A DNA stretch of 64,000 nt from a bacterium (GTDB lineage: Bacteria > Bacillota > Clostridia > Christensenellales > CAG-138): contig JALFDW010000042.1 of NCBI GenBank assembly GCA_022778545.1, forward strand, positions 1-64,000, in the 5' to 3' direction. This document shows, in pieces, positions 1 to 9,112 of the stretch. The stretch's first letter is position 1, and every line of letters begins with the position of its first letter. The position numbers were made by a program, and so were the translations under genes. The notes under the pieces are model-generated. The model did not search any database, was not told the origin of the DNA, and saw nothing but the letters and a program-made list of their open reading frames with translations.

Positions 1-237
1 GTGACCTTTTCGCATCCTGCTGTTTATTTCTGCGTATGGCATTTCGGAAAGAAACGACACGGCAATGTCCTCGGGTTTTCCAAAGTGCGCATAATAATCA
101 GATAACAAAGCGGAGGGATTTTTAGCGGCGTATGCCGCAAGGGATTCCTGTAAGTTGCAAAGGAATTCCTTTTTGCGCAATCCACCTATTGGGATATGCC
201 TTTTTACCTGCCTGAAATATCTTTCGGACTGCTTCAT
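1..237 (-). CDS. HAAS/DUF1700-like membrane protein, N-terminal part (truncated by window edge)
   Basis: Open minus frame MKQSERYFRQVKRHIPIGGLRKKEFLCNLQESLAAYAAKNPSALLSDYYAHFGKPEDIAVSF; start overlaps the stop of the PadR gene, a usual pairing. Confidence 0.65.
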   Translation of the reverse strand, partial: MKQSERYFRQVKRHIPIGGLRKKEFLCNLQESLAAYAAKNPSALLSDYYAHFGKPEDIAVSFLSEMPYAEINSRMRKGH

Positions 238-590
238 TTCTCATTCTCCTCATTGCTGCGAGATAAAATCAGCTGTACACCGGTATGGATAGAATTATAA
301 TCCTCTAATAGCGCAGCATAATACGCTTGCCCGTGCTCAGAGATACGGTAATACACCCTGGTCATACGTTTACCTACCCGGATGCGCTTTGCATCCAAAT
401 AGCCGTCATCCTCAAGCCGATACAGGATAGGATATAGTGTGCCTTCCGGTAATATAAACCTCCCGCCGCTGATGGTCTCCAATGCTTGCGCAATTTCATA
501 GCCGTACATTTCCCGCTCGCTAAGCAGCGATAGTATGCACAGAGTGGCTACCCCTCTTTTAAAATGGCTTTGTAATGCTTCCTGCTGCAT
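234..590 (-). CDS. PadR family transcriptional regulator
   Basis: 118 aa, motif YGYEIAQALE...LPEGTLYPILYRLEDDGYL typical of PadR wHTH. Confidence 0.93.
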   Translation of the reverse strand: MQQEALQSHFKRGVATLCILSLLSEREMYGYEIAQALETISGGRFILPEGTLYPILYRLEDDGYLDAKRIRVGKRMTRVYYRISEHGQAYYAALLEDYNSIHTGVQLILSRSNEENEK

Positions 591-770
591 ATGTTTTCCT
601 TCATAGATTTCGTCGAGAATACTAATCTAAATATATAATACACTAAGTCTATTCAAATGTATATACTATGTTTACAATAGTATTGTTGACAATGGTTGTT
701 GCGTATTGTAAGCTGCATGTAGTTGATGGTTGAACAATACAAATTAAGACGGAAAGTGAGATAAAAGCGC

Positions 771-2024
771 ATGAAAATAAAAGCGGCATGTTTGCTCATG
801 GTACTGCTTATTCCGATACTGTTAGGACTGTTTGGCTGCGAAATGGCTCCAAACACCCCAATATATACAGCGGATACATATGAAGAGAATATCCTCTTGT
901 CCGAAGTGGAAAGTTCGCGTCTCAGCAAGCCATGCAGTACAGAATGGCATACCACAGAAACCATACAGCTAAGTCGGGAGGAATACGATGTCTTGTATGA
1001 TTTCACATATGAGCTGATAGTCGCACTTTACTGCCATAGTTATACTGCGACAGATGAAGCTGCTCTCACCGATGCATATCAGCTAATGATACCTGAGCTT
1101 TCCGCTGCTGTAAGCAAAAGCCAATACTTTGAAAAACATATCCTTAATATCAAGGAGAATGATATATATGTTTTGATGAAATATTTGTCCATTGCAAATG
1201 GCGGGTATGTGGATATGGTTCGGGATGCATCGGGCAGAGAGGCCCTAATGGTGTGGGCAACATTTACATTACAAACTCGCGGAGAGGGTGGAAAAAACAA
1301 TCTGTTCTACAACGAAGAACCCTGGTTTGTCCCCGGAGATACATCTTTTGAACTATGGCTTTACGTTTCTGAAACAGATGATGGTTATCGGTTGACAGAA
1401 TTCCAAGAATCAGCGGTGTTTTCCCAAAGGGATATCTTATTTAAGCCAGATGGAGTAGAAGCCGTAAATGATGTCGAGAAAATTCCCGCGAAAAAAAGGG
1501 ATGCTGTACTTTGGCTAATTGAGAAACATTCCCTAAATAATGGTGAAGCCGTGACAATCGGTGATTATGAAACTGTAAAGCAAATTGCTACAGAGTTTGT
1601 ATCTACGCTTTATGCTATTGATTATCGCACGGTATCAAACACTTCCTTCGATTCATTATACAGTTATATGAGCGGTGAGCTTGAATCAGATGTTAAGCAA
1701 AACAGCTACTTTGAAAGATACTTAACTGAAATCAAGGATGGCTCACTATCGATTAACATTTTGAATCAGATCAAGTCTGAAACTTTCGACCGTGGCAATG
1801 CGATTGTATACAAGCTTGACGGAGAAGAAACATTTTTATTCCATTGTTTTTGCGGTATTGAGGTGTCCTATGAGCAGGCACCGGATGATGAGTTTTACTT
1901 CAGGCAAGGTAACAATAAGCTTACTGTTGCATTCCTTATCCGCAGGGTAGAATCAGAACCTGAATACGAAATTATTGACTGGGCCTATTCCCTGCCGTTA
2001 TCCGAAGGAATAGCTTCGGAATAA
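771..2024 (+). CDS. putative lipoprotein with two related internal domains
   Basis: Signal peptide with lipobox LLGLFGC; two internal segments resemble each other (YDVLYDFTYELIVALY... and YETVKQIATEFVSTLY...). Confidence 0.75.
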   Translation: MKIKAACLLMVLLIPILLGLFGCEMAPNTPIYTADTYEENILLSEVESSRLSKPCSTEWHTTETIQLSREEYDVLYDFTYELIVALYCHSYTATDEAALTDAYQLMIPELSAAVSKSQYFEKHILNIKENDIYVLMKYLSIANGGYVDMVRDASGREALMVWATFTLQTRGEGGKNNLFYNEEPWFVPGDTSFELWLYVSETDDGYRLTEFQESAVFSQRDILFKPDGVEAVNDVEKIPAKKRDAVLWLIEKHSLNNGEAVTIGDYETVKQIATEFVSTLYAIDYRTVSNTSFDSLYSYMSGELESDVKQNSYFERYLTEIKDGSLSINILNQIKSETFDRGNAIVYKLDGEETFLFHCFCGIEVSYEQAPDDEFYFRQGNNKLTVAFLIRRVESEPEYEIIDWAYSLPLSEGIASE

Positions 2025-2219
2025 ACTAATTAGCAAATGCATAGGGGGTGATAAAGAATAGTTCTACAATATATCTCAACTTGTAAGTGGCCCCATGCAG
2101 TCCGGGAGATATGGATGTGGAACCGATCGTAGTGTAGTCTCAACTGCGGATTGCTTCAATCCTCTGTTGAAGTATTCAAAGTACAGTCAAAATATTAAAA
2201 AAGAGAGGGATGATAGTAT

Positions 2220-2657
2220 ATGAAAAGGAAATTCCTGCGCTATGGTATTGTTGCAGTCTTGACCGCTGTATTCCTTAGTTCGGTAGCGGCATATGCGCTT
2301 ACACCGGACATAGGAGAGTATTATAGGACAATGGGGCTTGCGGAGGAGATAACATACCCGACCGCGCGAGAAAAAAAGGTGGCCAATATTCGCGGCATTA
2401 ACAACAACGAGTATTGTTATAAAGCCGGACTGCCGACAGAAGATACTATGTTCTGGAGTACCATTATGAAAAATGACGGCACAACGGCAGCGACTTCTGT
2501 CCATAAAGACATTTATCAGGGCGAACGCCGGGAAATGCCTTACCTATCCAGTGCTGGCGGAACTGGTTACTACAAGCTCAGGAACAAAAACCCGTGGATT
2601 ATCTACTCAATCTATCTTGAGGGCACGTGGTCACCTGATGACAAAAATTTAATGTAA
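2220..2657 (+). CDS. small secreted protein, possibly DUF2712-like
   Basis: 145 aa with N-terminal signal peptide (VLTAVFLSSVAAYA); C-terminal YKLRNKNPWIIYSIYLEGTWSPD; directly upstream of ABC genes. Confidence 0.6.
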   Translation: MKRKFLRYGIVAVLTAVFLSSVAAYALTPDIGEYYRTMGLAEEITYPTAREKKVANIRGINNNEYCYKAGLPTEDTMFWSTIMKNDGTTAATSVHKDIYQGERREMPYLSSAGGTGYYKLRNKNPWIIYSIYLEGTWSPDDKNLM

Positions 2658-3509
2658 TTGCAGAGGTTTGGCCGCATGAAGGACGGCAGCTTCATGCGGC
2701 CACAGGAGAACCCGATGAACAGATACATTCAATCTTGCGAAGTACTGGTGCTTTCAAAAAAGCATTGGCGATGGATTATAGTATTGCTGCTTGCTTTAGG
2801 GGATGCAATATTAAACCTCAATCAAATAACCATTGCTTATGGGGAAATATCATATTGCGAAAGCCTGATTTACCATATGCAGAATGAAACATTTGCAATG
2901 GTAACATCCATAATATTTCTTGCTGTGCTCTTTGGGGACATTTCTCGTCAAGGATATTGGGATTTATATTATATTTTAAGAACCGGATCCCGCAGACATC
3001 TATCGGCATCATTGATAACACTCATTGTGATTTATTGCATGTTTCTGTCTGCAATTTGTGTCATAACACATTTTGCGGTTGCGGTATTATCCGGGGCATC
3101 GCTGCTACCGGTTTTGCATAGGCTCAGTTCGGACATGGCGTTTCTTGCCCAGTCTGGATTGCACCCGTTAAGAGCCTGTATTTTGGCGATTACGCTGTTT
3201 TTCTTGCGTTGCTGTTTCCTGGCTCAACTGGTTTTATTTGGGAACCTCATGTCGAAAAAACTTCCTCTGGGCTTGCTCATCCTTGTTTTTGTAGGCCTTG
3301 TTTTGGACTACCAGTTATATGACATCATAGGTACAAATCCGCTTTATATTCTGCCCTATGATAACATTCTCCTTTTCCCAAGAGGCGCCGGCGAACGTCC
3401 GGGCTATCTGTTCTCCTTTTTATATTTTATGCTGATCAATTGCGGAATGAGTACCGCAATATATGTTAAAATCAAAAAAAACGATTTTAGCGTAGGCGGA
3501 GGGTTTTGA
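2658..3509 (+). CDS. multi-TM protein, ABC-2 permease-like (DUF2705-type?)
   Basis: 283 aa, about six hydrophobic segments; overlaps the next permease gene and lies upstream of the ATPase. Confidence 0.6.
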   Translation: MQRFGRMKDGSFMRPQENPMNRYIQSCEVLVLSKKHWRWIIVLLLALGDAILNLNQITIAYGEISYCESLIYHMQNETFAMVTSIIFLAVLFGDISRQGYWDLYYILRTGSRRHLSASLITLIVIYCMFLSAICVITHFAVAVLSGASLLPVLHRLSSDMAFLAQSGLHPLRACILAITLFFLRCCFLAQLVLFGNLMSKKLPLGLLILVFVGLVLDYQLYDIIGTNPLYILPYDNILLFPRGAGERPGYLFSFLYFMLINCGMSTAIYVKIKKNDFSVGGGF

Positions 3510-4294
3510 TGCGGAATATTTTTAGAATTGCGTGGATAGACTTGAAAAGTTTCTGGTCAACATGGCTATTTGCACTTCTGATTGTGGCAAGCGTGTTTTG
3601 CGTTTCGATGTGTGCTTATATCATAGGTGAAACGGGCAGCCTTATGAAGGATATTTTAATAATCATGATGGGGGGTAATGGAGCAAATCATCCATATTCT
3701 TTCCTTGCAGTAATCGTTTCGTTGATCCCGCTGTCTATGATATTGCTTTGGTGCGGGGGGTACCTCGAAACCGAACTTCACAAAAGGCGCTATTTCTCAA
3801 TCTTGCGCACCGGAAACATTGTTGTATGGGCCATATCTAAAATGATAAATTGCATACTCATTTCCATACTCTATGCCCTTATATTATCAGTTATTATATG
3901 GCTATTGACAGGTATGAAGCTATGCGGTGAAAGTGAATCGCTCTTCTTATATAGTGAACTTCACTATCTCACATCAACACACATGATATATTTTGTGCTG
4001 TTTTTCATTGTGCGCATAACAACGATACTGCTCATTCAACTGTTTACCATGCTCACTTTCGCAAACAGCAAACTTAGTGCCTCTTCGGCTTTATTATATA
4101 CATTTTGTTGTCTCGCTATGCCACGATGGATGATATATTTGCCAGTAGGGTCAACGATGTTGGTGCAGGGGTTGGCTTCGGGAGGCGCATACCTTCATTT
4201 ATTCGTTGCATCTTCAATATACATATTATTTTTTGCGGTTGCAATTCTATTGGTATCTCGCAAAAAAACATTTCTGAGCAAAATATCATTATGA
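3506..4294 (+). CDS. multi-TM ABC transporter permease-like protein
   Basis: 262 aa hydrophobic, 4-bp overlap with upstream gene. Confidence 0.6.
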   Translation: MMRNIFRIAWIDLKSFWSTWLFALLIVASVFCVSMCAYIIGETGSLMKDILIIMMGGNGANHPYSFLAVIVSLIPLSMILLWCGGYLETELHKRRYFSILRTGNIVVWAISKMINCILISILYALILSVIIWLLTGMKLCGESESLFLYSELHYLTSTHMIYFVLFFIVRITTILLIQLFTMLTFANSKLSASSALLYTFCCLAMPRWMIYLPVGSTMLVQGLASGGAYLHLFVASSIYILFFAVAILLVSRKKTFLSKISL

Positions 4295-4311
4295 GGAATT
4301 AGGAGGATAGT

Positions 4312-4959
4312 ATGGATAATCAAGTGGTTTGTATGAAATCTGTGCGTAAACAGATAAAGGGACGTGTTATTTTGGATAACGTTTCGTTTGAAGCCAATGA
4401 GGGAGAAACTTATGCCATCGTTGGACGCAACGCATCAGGTAAGAGCATGTTTCTAAAAGCCATGTGTGGATTGATAAGCGTTGACGCCGGGATAATACGG
4501 GTTTTTGGCGATGATATTTGTAGTGGGAAATTCCCGAGGAACACGGGGATTCTTATTGAGCACCCGGGGTTTCTTCCACAGTACAGCGGATATAAAAATC
4601 TCAAGCTACTTGCAGAAATCCAAAACACCATATCTCCAAAGAGAATATCAGAAGCGATGGAGCTTGTAGGCTTAGATAGCAGCGATGCTCGCCCTTACCG
4701 TAAATACAGCCTTGGCATGCGCCAAAAGCTGGGATTAGCTCAAGCACTGATGGAAAACCCAAGATTGCTTATTTTGGATGAGCCCATGAATAATCTGGAT
4801 GCAGAAAGTATTGATCACATGCGAGAAGTTTTGCATGGCTTGTCTAAGGATGGCGTCACAATGATCATTGCCACCCATCTACCGGAGGATGTTCAAATGC
4901 TTTGCACAGTCACGTATTCTATAAACAACGGCTTGCTGAAGAAAGAGGGTGAAAAGTAA
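4312..4959 (+). CDS. ABC transporter ATP-binding protein
   Basis: Walker A GRNASGKS, signature YSLGMRQKLGLAQAL, Walker B LLILDEP. Confidence 0.93.
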   Translation: MDNQVVCMKSVRKQIKGRVILDNVSFEANEGETYAIVGRNASGKSMFLKAMCGLISVDAGIIRVFGDDICSGKFPRNTGILIEHPGFLPQYSGYKNLKLLAEIQNTISPKRISEAMELVGLDSSDARPYRKYSLGMRQKLGLAQALMENPRLLILDEPMNNLDAESIDHMREVLHGLSKDGVTMIIATHLPEDVQMLCTVTYSINNGLLKKEGEK

Positions 4960-5741
4960 TGGGCGTTTTACGGACGGATTTAAAGCGCATATTTACCTCA
5001 TGGATATTCTATTTGTCTGTGTTCATTGTTATTATAGGGGGGGTCGTTCAATGCCTCCTAATATATCCCGATCCCACAGACCACAGTAGTACATATGGAG
5101 CGCTGAATTGCTTTCTTGCAGCTTTTTGCCTTTCTGGGTACGGCCCCGTAGTTGCGCCTGTACTTGCGGTGCTGCCATTTGCTACTGCATATATCGATGA
5201 CATCCAAACAGGATATGTGAAATCTATAATCGCAAGAACTACCAGAAGATCATATGTAATGGGAAGGGTAGTTTCTACTGGAATATCCGGGGGCATGGCT
5301 TTGTTATTAGGCTATTTGCTTACATTAGCTCTTTTTGCCGCAATTGATCCGCTGCCCTCCGCCAGAACAATGATTCTTGGGGGAGCCTTTGTTAACATAT
5401 ACCATCGCTCAATGCTGCAATATGCTCTTCTGACATCAATAAACGCCTTTGCTTCTGGCTTCATCTACGCTCTGCTATGCATGGCTTTTTCTGCGGTTAC
5501 GAACAACAAGTATATTGGCATTATTGCACCAACAGGAATCTCTCTTTGTTCGTCACTGATAGCATGGGCAATCCCTTTTGCATCCGTAAAGAACGTACTG
5601 CTCTACATATTGCCCAGCGTCACGCTTGTTTTTGAGCTTACAACCGAATTGCGCCTACTACGTGATTACTTTCTGCTCTTTACCAGTACCATCGTTATGA
5701 TAGTTATATCACAGCGTTGGCAAAAGAATGGCAGGCTTTGA
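4959..5741 (+). CDS. ABC-2 type transporter permease
   Basis: 260 aa multi-TM, start overlaps stop of the ATPase. Confidence 0.75.
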   Translation: MGVLRTDLKRIFTSWIFYLSVFIVIIGGVVQCLLIYPDPTDHSSTYGALNCFLAAFCLSGYGPVVAPVLAVLPFATAYIDDIQTGYVKSIIARTTRRSYVMGRVVSTGISGGMALLLGYLLTLALFAAIDPLPSARTMILGGAFVNIYHRSMLQYALLTSINAFASGFIYALLCMAFSAVTNNKYIGIIAPTGISLCSSLIAWAIPFASVKNVLLYILPSVTLVFELTTELRLLRDYFLLFTSTIVMIVISQRWQKNGRL

Positions 5742-6046
5742 TTGGTCTAAGGCAGCATAGTGGCGGTTTGCCGAATGGTACGATATAGGTACAATTGTAT
5801 TGCCCAATGATACTTTTGCATATAACTAAGAGACGTTTCATGCGCGAACTGTGACGTGGATACAAGAATAGCAGAGTGTATCTCAAAGCACGAGCCAATA
5901 ATCAAAACGATATGGAGTAATCTTGTTTCAGCTTAGTTCTTGATGTTTGCATTATTTTCTTAAAAACAAAAGCTCAGTCAATATGGATGAGTGAATTCCT
6001 TTATCCATAAAAGAACACATGATGGATTATGGAATCCGTCTGTCAA

Positions 6047-6077
6047 GCGCTGTGAAAACCGTATGGTTTCACGGCGC
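6047..6077 (+). terminator. hairpin, possible terminator
   Basis: gcgctgtgaaaccgtatggtttcacggcgc-type inverted repeat followed by tttt. Confidence 0.6.
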
Positions 6078-6127
6078 TTTTCATTTTCAGCCGAGCTTGC
6101 GGTACATCCGAGCGCCTCCGTTTCTTC

Positions 6128-6592
6128 TTGATTTTCCATTCAAAAATCAAGATTTTACGGAGGTTACTTATGAAAACAATCAATCTGAGAGACTTCTATT
6201 CGTCTATATATTCCGCCGATGTTATGTGCGAAGTTCCGGACGAGGTTGCGGAGATTTTGATGCTATATCGGCAAATCGAACGAGCGCAGCGTCAATACAT
6301 TCGCCGCTATAAGGCGTATTTCTCCCTTGACAGGGATGACGGAATCGAACTGCAAGCTCTGCTGTTCGCACCGTCAGCGCAGGAGGACTATGAAAAGAAA
6401 TGTCTGCATAACGAGCTTTGTGTGGCGTTATCGGAATTGACGGAAAAACAGTTGGTACGGCTGTATGCCCACGCTGTACTCGGCATGGGTTATGCGCGCA
6501 TTGCGGCAATAGAGGGCGTTGATGAGAGCGCCGTGCGGCGCTCCATCAGCAGGGCGACGACGCAGTTAAGAAAAAAGATACAGCTTTTTTAG
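6128..6592 (+). CDS. sigma-70-like/HTH regulator of Tn916-family element
   Basis: 154 aa; LTEKQLVRLYAHAVLGMGYARIAAIEGVDESAVRRSISRATTQLRKK, sigma region-4-like HTH; located upstream of xis/int. Confidence 0.75.
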   Translation: MIFHSKIKILRRLLMKTINLRDFYSSIYSADVMCEVPDEVAEILMLYRQIERAQRQYIRRYKAYFSLDRDDGIELQALLFAPSAQEDYEKKCLHNELCVALSELTEKQLVRLYAHAVLGMGYARIAAIEGVDESAVRRSISRATTQLRKKIQLF

Positions 6593-7115
6593 CTGTACCC
6601 CGTCCGAAAACAGCCGTTTTATGTAGTGGTTATTAGAGGGAACATACTTCCTCTGATGCACCTTAACAACTGAAAATCCAACTACTCAAACACATTAGCC
6701 GCATGGCGAGCGATTAACGCGATTGCCACGACCCATACGGCAGACAATGATACTTCCGTTCAGCCACAGTCCGAACGCATAAGGGGCTCCCGAAAAGTCG
6801 TTAGACTTTTGGGGGAGAGGAGGAGCTATGGAGCGAAAGAGCCTTGCTGCTTGCAACGAGGCGACCATAGCGCAATCAGCTCCGACGACGTCGCAGGCAA
6901 TGGGAGCGGCTCGCGGAGAACCCGGGAGAGGTGAAATTCCTATGCAGACCTGATTGGTCGGTTTGAGGCTGTTGCCCCTGCACATCGGGAAGTAGTGTCG
7001 AATAGGTGTGCATGAACATATTAAGAAGAAACGGAAAGGGCGGCGGCTTATCCTGCTCATGCAGATTCACATGGGCCGCCGTTTCATTTACAGCGTACAC
7101 TTGTGAGGTATTATC

Positions 7116-7337
7116 ATGAATTCTACATTATCCAAACGAGACGCTTATCGGGTTATGTTTCGTGATTATCCCGATGTTGTGTCTGTGGAGCAGATGAGTG
7201 AGATGCTTGGTATCTGCGAAAAATCCGCATATCGGCTTCTACATCAAAACAAGATCGCTCATTTCAGAGTTGGGCGCACCTATAAAATCCCGAAGCTCCA
7301 CATTTTTACCTACCTCAATGTGATCCGTTGCGGCTGA
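7116..7337 (+). CDS. excisionase-type HTH DNA-binding protein
   Basis: 73 aa, VSVEQMSEMLGICEKSAYRLLHQNKIAHFRVGRTYKIPK, MerR/Xis-like; directly before integrase. Confidence 0.85.
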   Translation: MNSTLSKRDAYRVMFRDYPDVVSVEQMSEMLGICEKSAYRLLHQNKIAHFRVGRTYKIPKLHIFTYLNVIRCG

Positions 7338-7430
7338 CTTCGTACCCTTGCGTCGCTATCTACCCGTTGCTATACTGAAATCGTCAACAACGGGTGAATG
7401 TGGCTGCTACAACAAAAGGAGGATTATAAA

Positions 7431-8597
7431 ATGGTAGCAGGACACCTAAGAGAAAAAAACGGGACTTTTCAAATTGTTTTGAGCTTCAATGATGCTCTTG
7501 GCAATCGAAAGACCAAATCCATCAGTACAGGGCTTCCTATTAAGGGAAACAAAAAGCGGGCGGAAGCCTTGCTCATGGAAGCCCGACAGAACTTTGACAA
7601 CGGCGTTTCCGGCGATAGCAAGAACAATCCAAAGAACATCCTGTTTACGGAGTTTATGTTGGAATGGCTGGAAATGATGAAGAACAGCGTAGAGATTACT
7701 ACCTATGCCAATTATGCTATGGTAATCAAAAGCCGCATCAATCCTTATTTTAGGGACAAGGGGCTTACGCTCTCGGAACTTACTCCTAAACATATTCAAG
7801 ACTACTACCTGTATAGCTTGAATGTGGAGAAGGTAAGCGCCAATACTGTGATTCATCGTCACGCCAACATAAGAAAGGCGCTCCAATACGCACTGAAGCT
7901 CGGCTTGATCGACTTCAATCCAGCAGATAGAGTAGAACGACCAAAGAAGAACAAATATGTAGCTACCACCTACAACGAAAAGGAGTTGGAAAACCTGTTT
8001 TCCGTCGTCAAAGGCAAGCGTATCGAGTTTGCCGTCACCCTTGGCGCATTCTACGGTTTGCGCCGTAGTGAGATCGTCGGCATAAAATGGGACGCGATCG
8101 ATTTTGAACGCAAAACCTTCACAATCAAGCATACCGTCACAGAAGTCATGTTGGACGGTAAGGTAACTATGATTGACAAGGAGCGGACGAAAACAAAGTC
8201 CAGTCATCGCACGTTGCCGTTGGTAAAACCGTTTGAGGAGCTGCTGCTTCGTATGAGAGCGGAGCAAGAAACCAATCGGCGGGTATGTGGCAGCGCGTAT
8301 TGCAGAAAGTATTTGGACTACATTTATGTGAATGAGTTGGGCGAGCTTGTAAGACCAAACTTCATTACACAGAACTTCGCTATTGTCCTTGCAAATAATA
8401 AGCTGAAAAAGATCAGATTTCACGATCTTCGGCATAGCTGCGCCAGTCTCCTGTACGCACATGGTGTGAGCTTGAAAGAGATTCAAGAATGGCTTGGGCA
8501 TAGCGATATATCCACGACTTCCAACATCTACACCCACTTGGATTACAGTTCAAAAGTGTCCTCGGCGAATGCGATTTTAAGTGTTTTTCCGACCTAA
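7431..8597 (+). CDS. tyrosine recombinase/integrase
   Basis: Catalytic motifs LRRSEIVGIKW, HDLRHSCASLL, WLGHSDISTTSNIYTHLDY; RBS aaaggagg before ATG 7431; abuts tRNA-Leu. Confidence 0.95.
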   Translation: MVAGHLREKNGTFQIVLSFNDALGNRKTKSISTGLPIKGNKKRAEALLMEARQNFDNGVSGDSKNNPKNILFTEFMLEWLEMMKNSVEITTYANYAMVIKSRINPYFRDKGLTLSELTPKHIQDYYLYSLNVEKVSANTVIHRHANIRKALQYALKLGLIDFNPADRVERPKKNKYVATTYNEKELENLFSVVKGKRIEFAVTLGAFYGLRRSEIVGIKWDAIDFERKTFTIKHTVTEVMLDGKVTMIDKERTKTKSSHRTLPLVKPFEELLLRMRAEQETNRRVCGSAYCRKYLDYIYVNELGELVRPNFITQNFAIVLANNKLKKIRFHDLRHSCASLLYAHGVSLKEIQEWLGHSDISTTSNIYTHLDYSSKVSSANAILSVFPT

Positions 8598-8717
8598 TAT
8601 TCCTCCAAAGCAGGAGGGATACAGCCGAAATAACGATACTTTTCTTAAAATCGAGGGATTTTGGAGGGATAAGAAAAGCCCGAAAACCTTAGATGTTATG
8701 CTGGTTTTCGGGCATGG

Positions 8718-8801
8718 TGCCGGTGGTGGGACTCGAACCCACACGTTGTCGCCAACAACGGATTTTGAATCCGTCACGTCTGCCAATTCCATCACACCGG
8801 C
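8718..8801 (-). tRNA. tRNA-Leu (anticodon CAA)
   Basis: 84-nt cloverleaf on minus strand: acceptor GCCGGTG/CACCGGC, anticodon loop TTCAAAA, T-arm GGTTCGAGTCC. Confidence 0.93.
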
Positions 8802-8939
8802 GTACCTTCAATCCCCCAGAACAAATCTCGGAAAACGGAGGGATGTTAGGAGGGATATAGAAGCAAAATCGGATATTCGATTGTCAAAAATGCCCTAAAT
8901 GCGGGCGGTTTGCCGAATGTCACGGGGGATGGCGAAGTA

Positions 8940-8980
8940 GATTTTGAGTCCGTCACGTCTGCCAATTCCATCATTCCGGC
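8940..8980 (-). repeat. partial tRNA-Leu copy (candidate att site)
   Basis: gattttgagtccgtcacgtctgccaattccatcattccggc matches 8761..8801 at 38/41 positions (anticodon loop to tRNA 5' end). Confidence 0.8.
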
Positions 8981-9112
8981 AAATTCACAAAACACAGTTT
9001 ACCACAATTTGAAGGAATTCGCAACCATAAACTGCTCGCCTGCGTTATAATGATGCGGTATAATAAAGCATACCGCGCCCCCAAACAGAATAACGCAAGG
9101 AGGAATGGTTTC

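Larger units (their letters stand above)
1..8980. mobile_element. right end of a Tn916/Tn1549-like integrative element (left boundary outside window)
   Basis: Sigma-like ORF, xis and int in Tn916 order, tRNA-Leu with partial repeat, visibly lower GC than the sequence after 9 kb. Confidence 0.6.

Noticed and set aside
7446-8537. 363-aa minus-strand ORF opposite integrase
   Set aside because: Integrase catalytic motifs on the plus strand; no family features on the minus strand
8581-8898. 105-aa ORF containing GAGGGTRTHTLSPTTDFESVTSANSITPA
   Set aside because: It is the antisense translation of tRNA-Leu, a well-known spurious annotation
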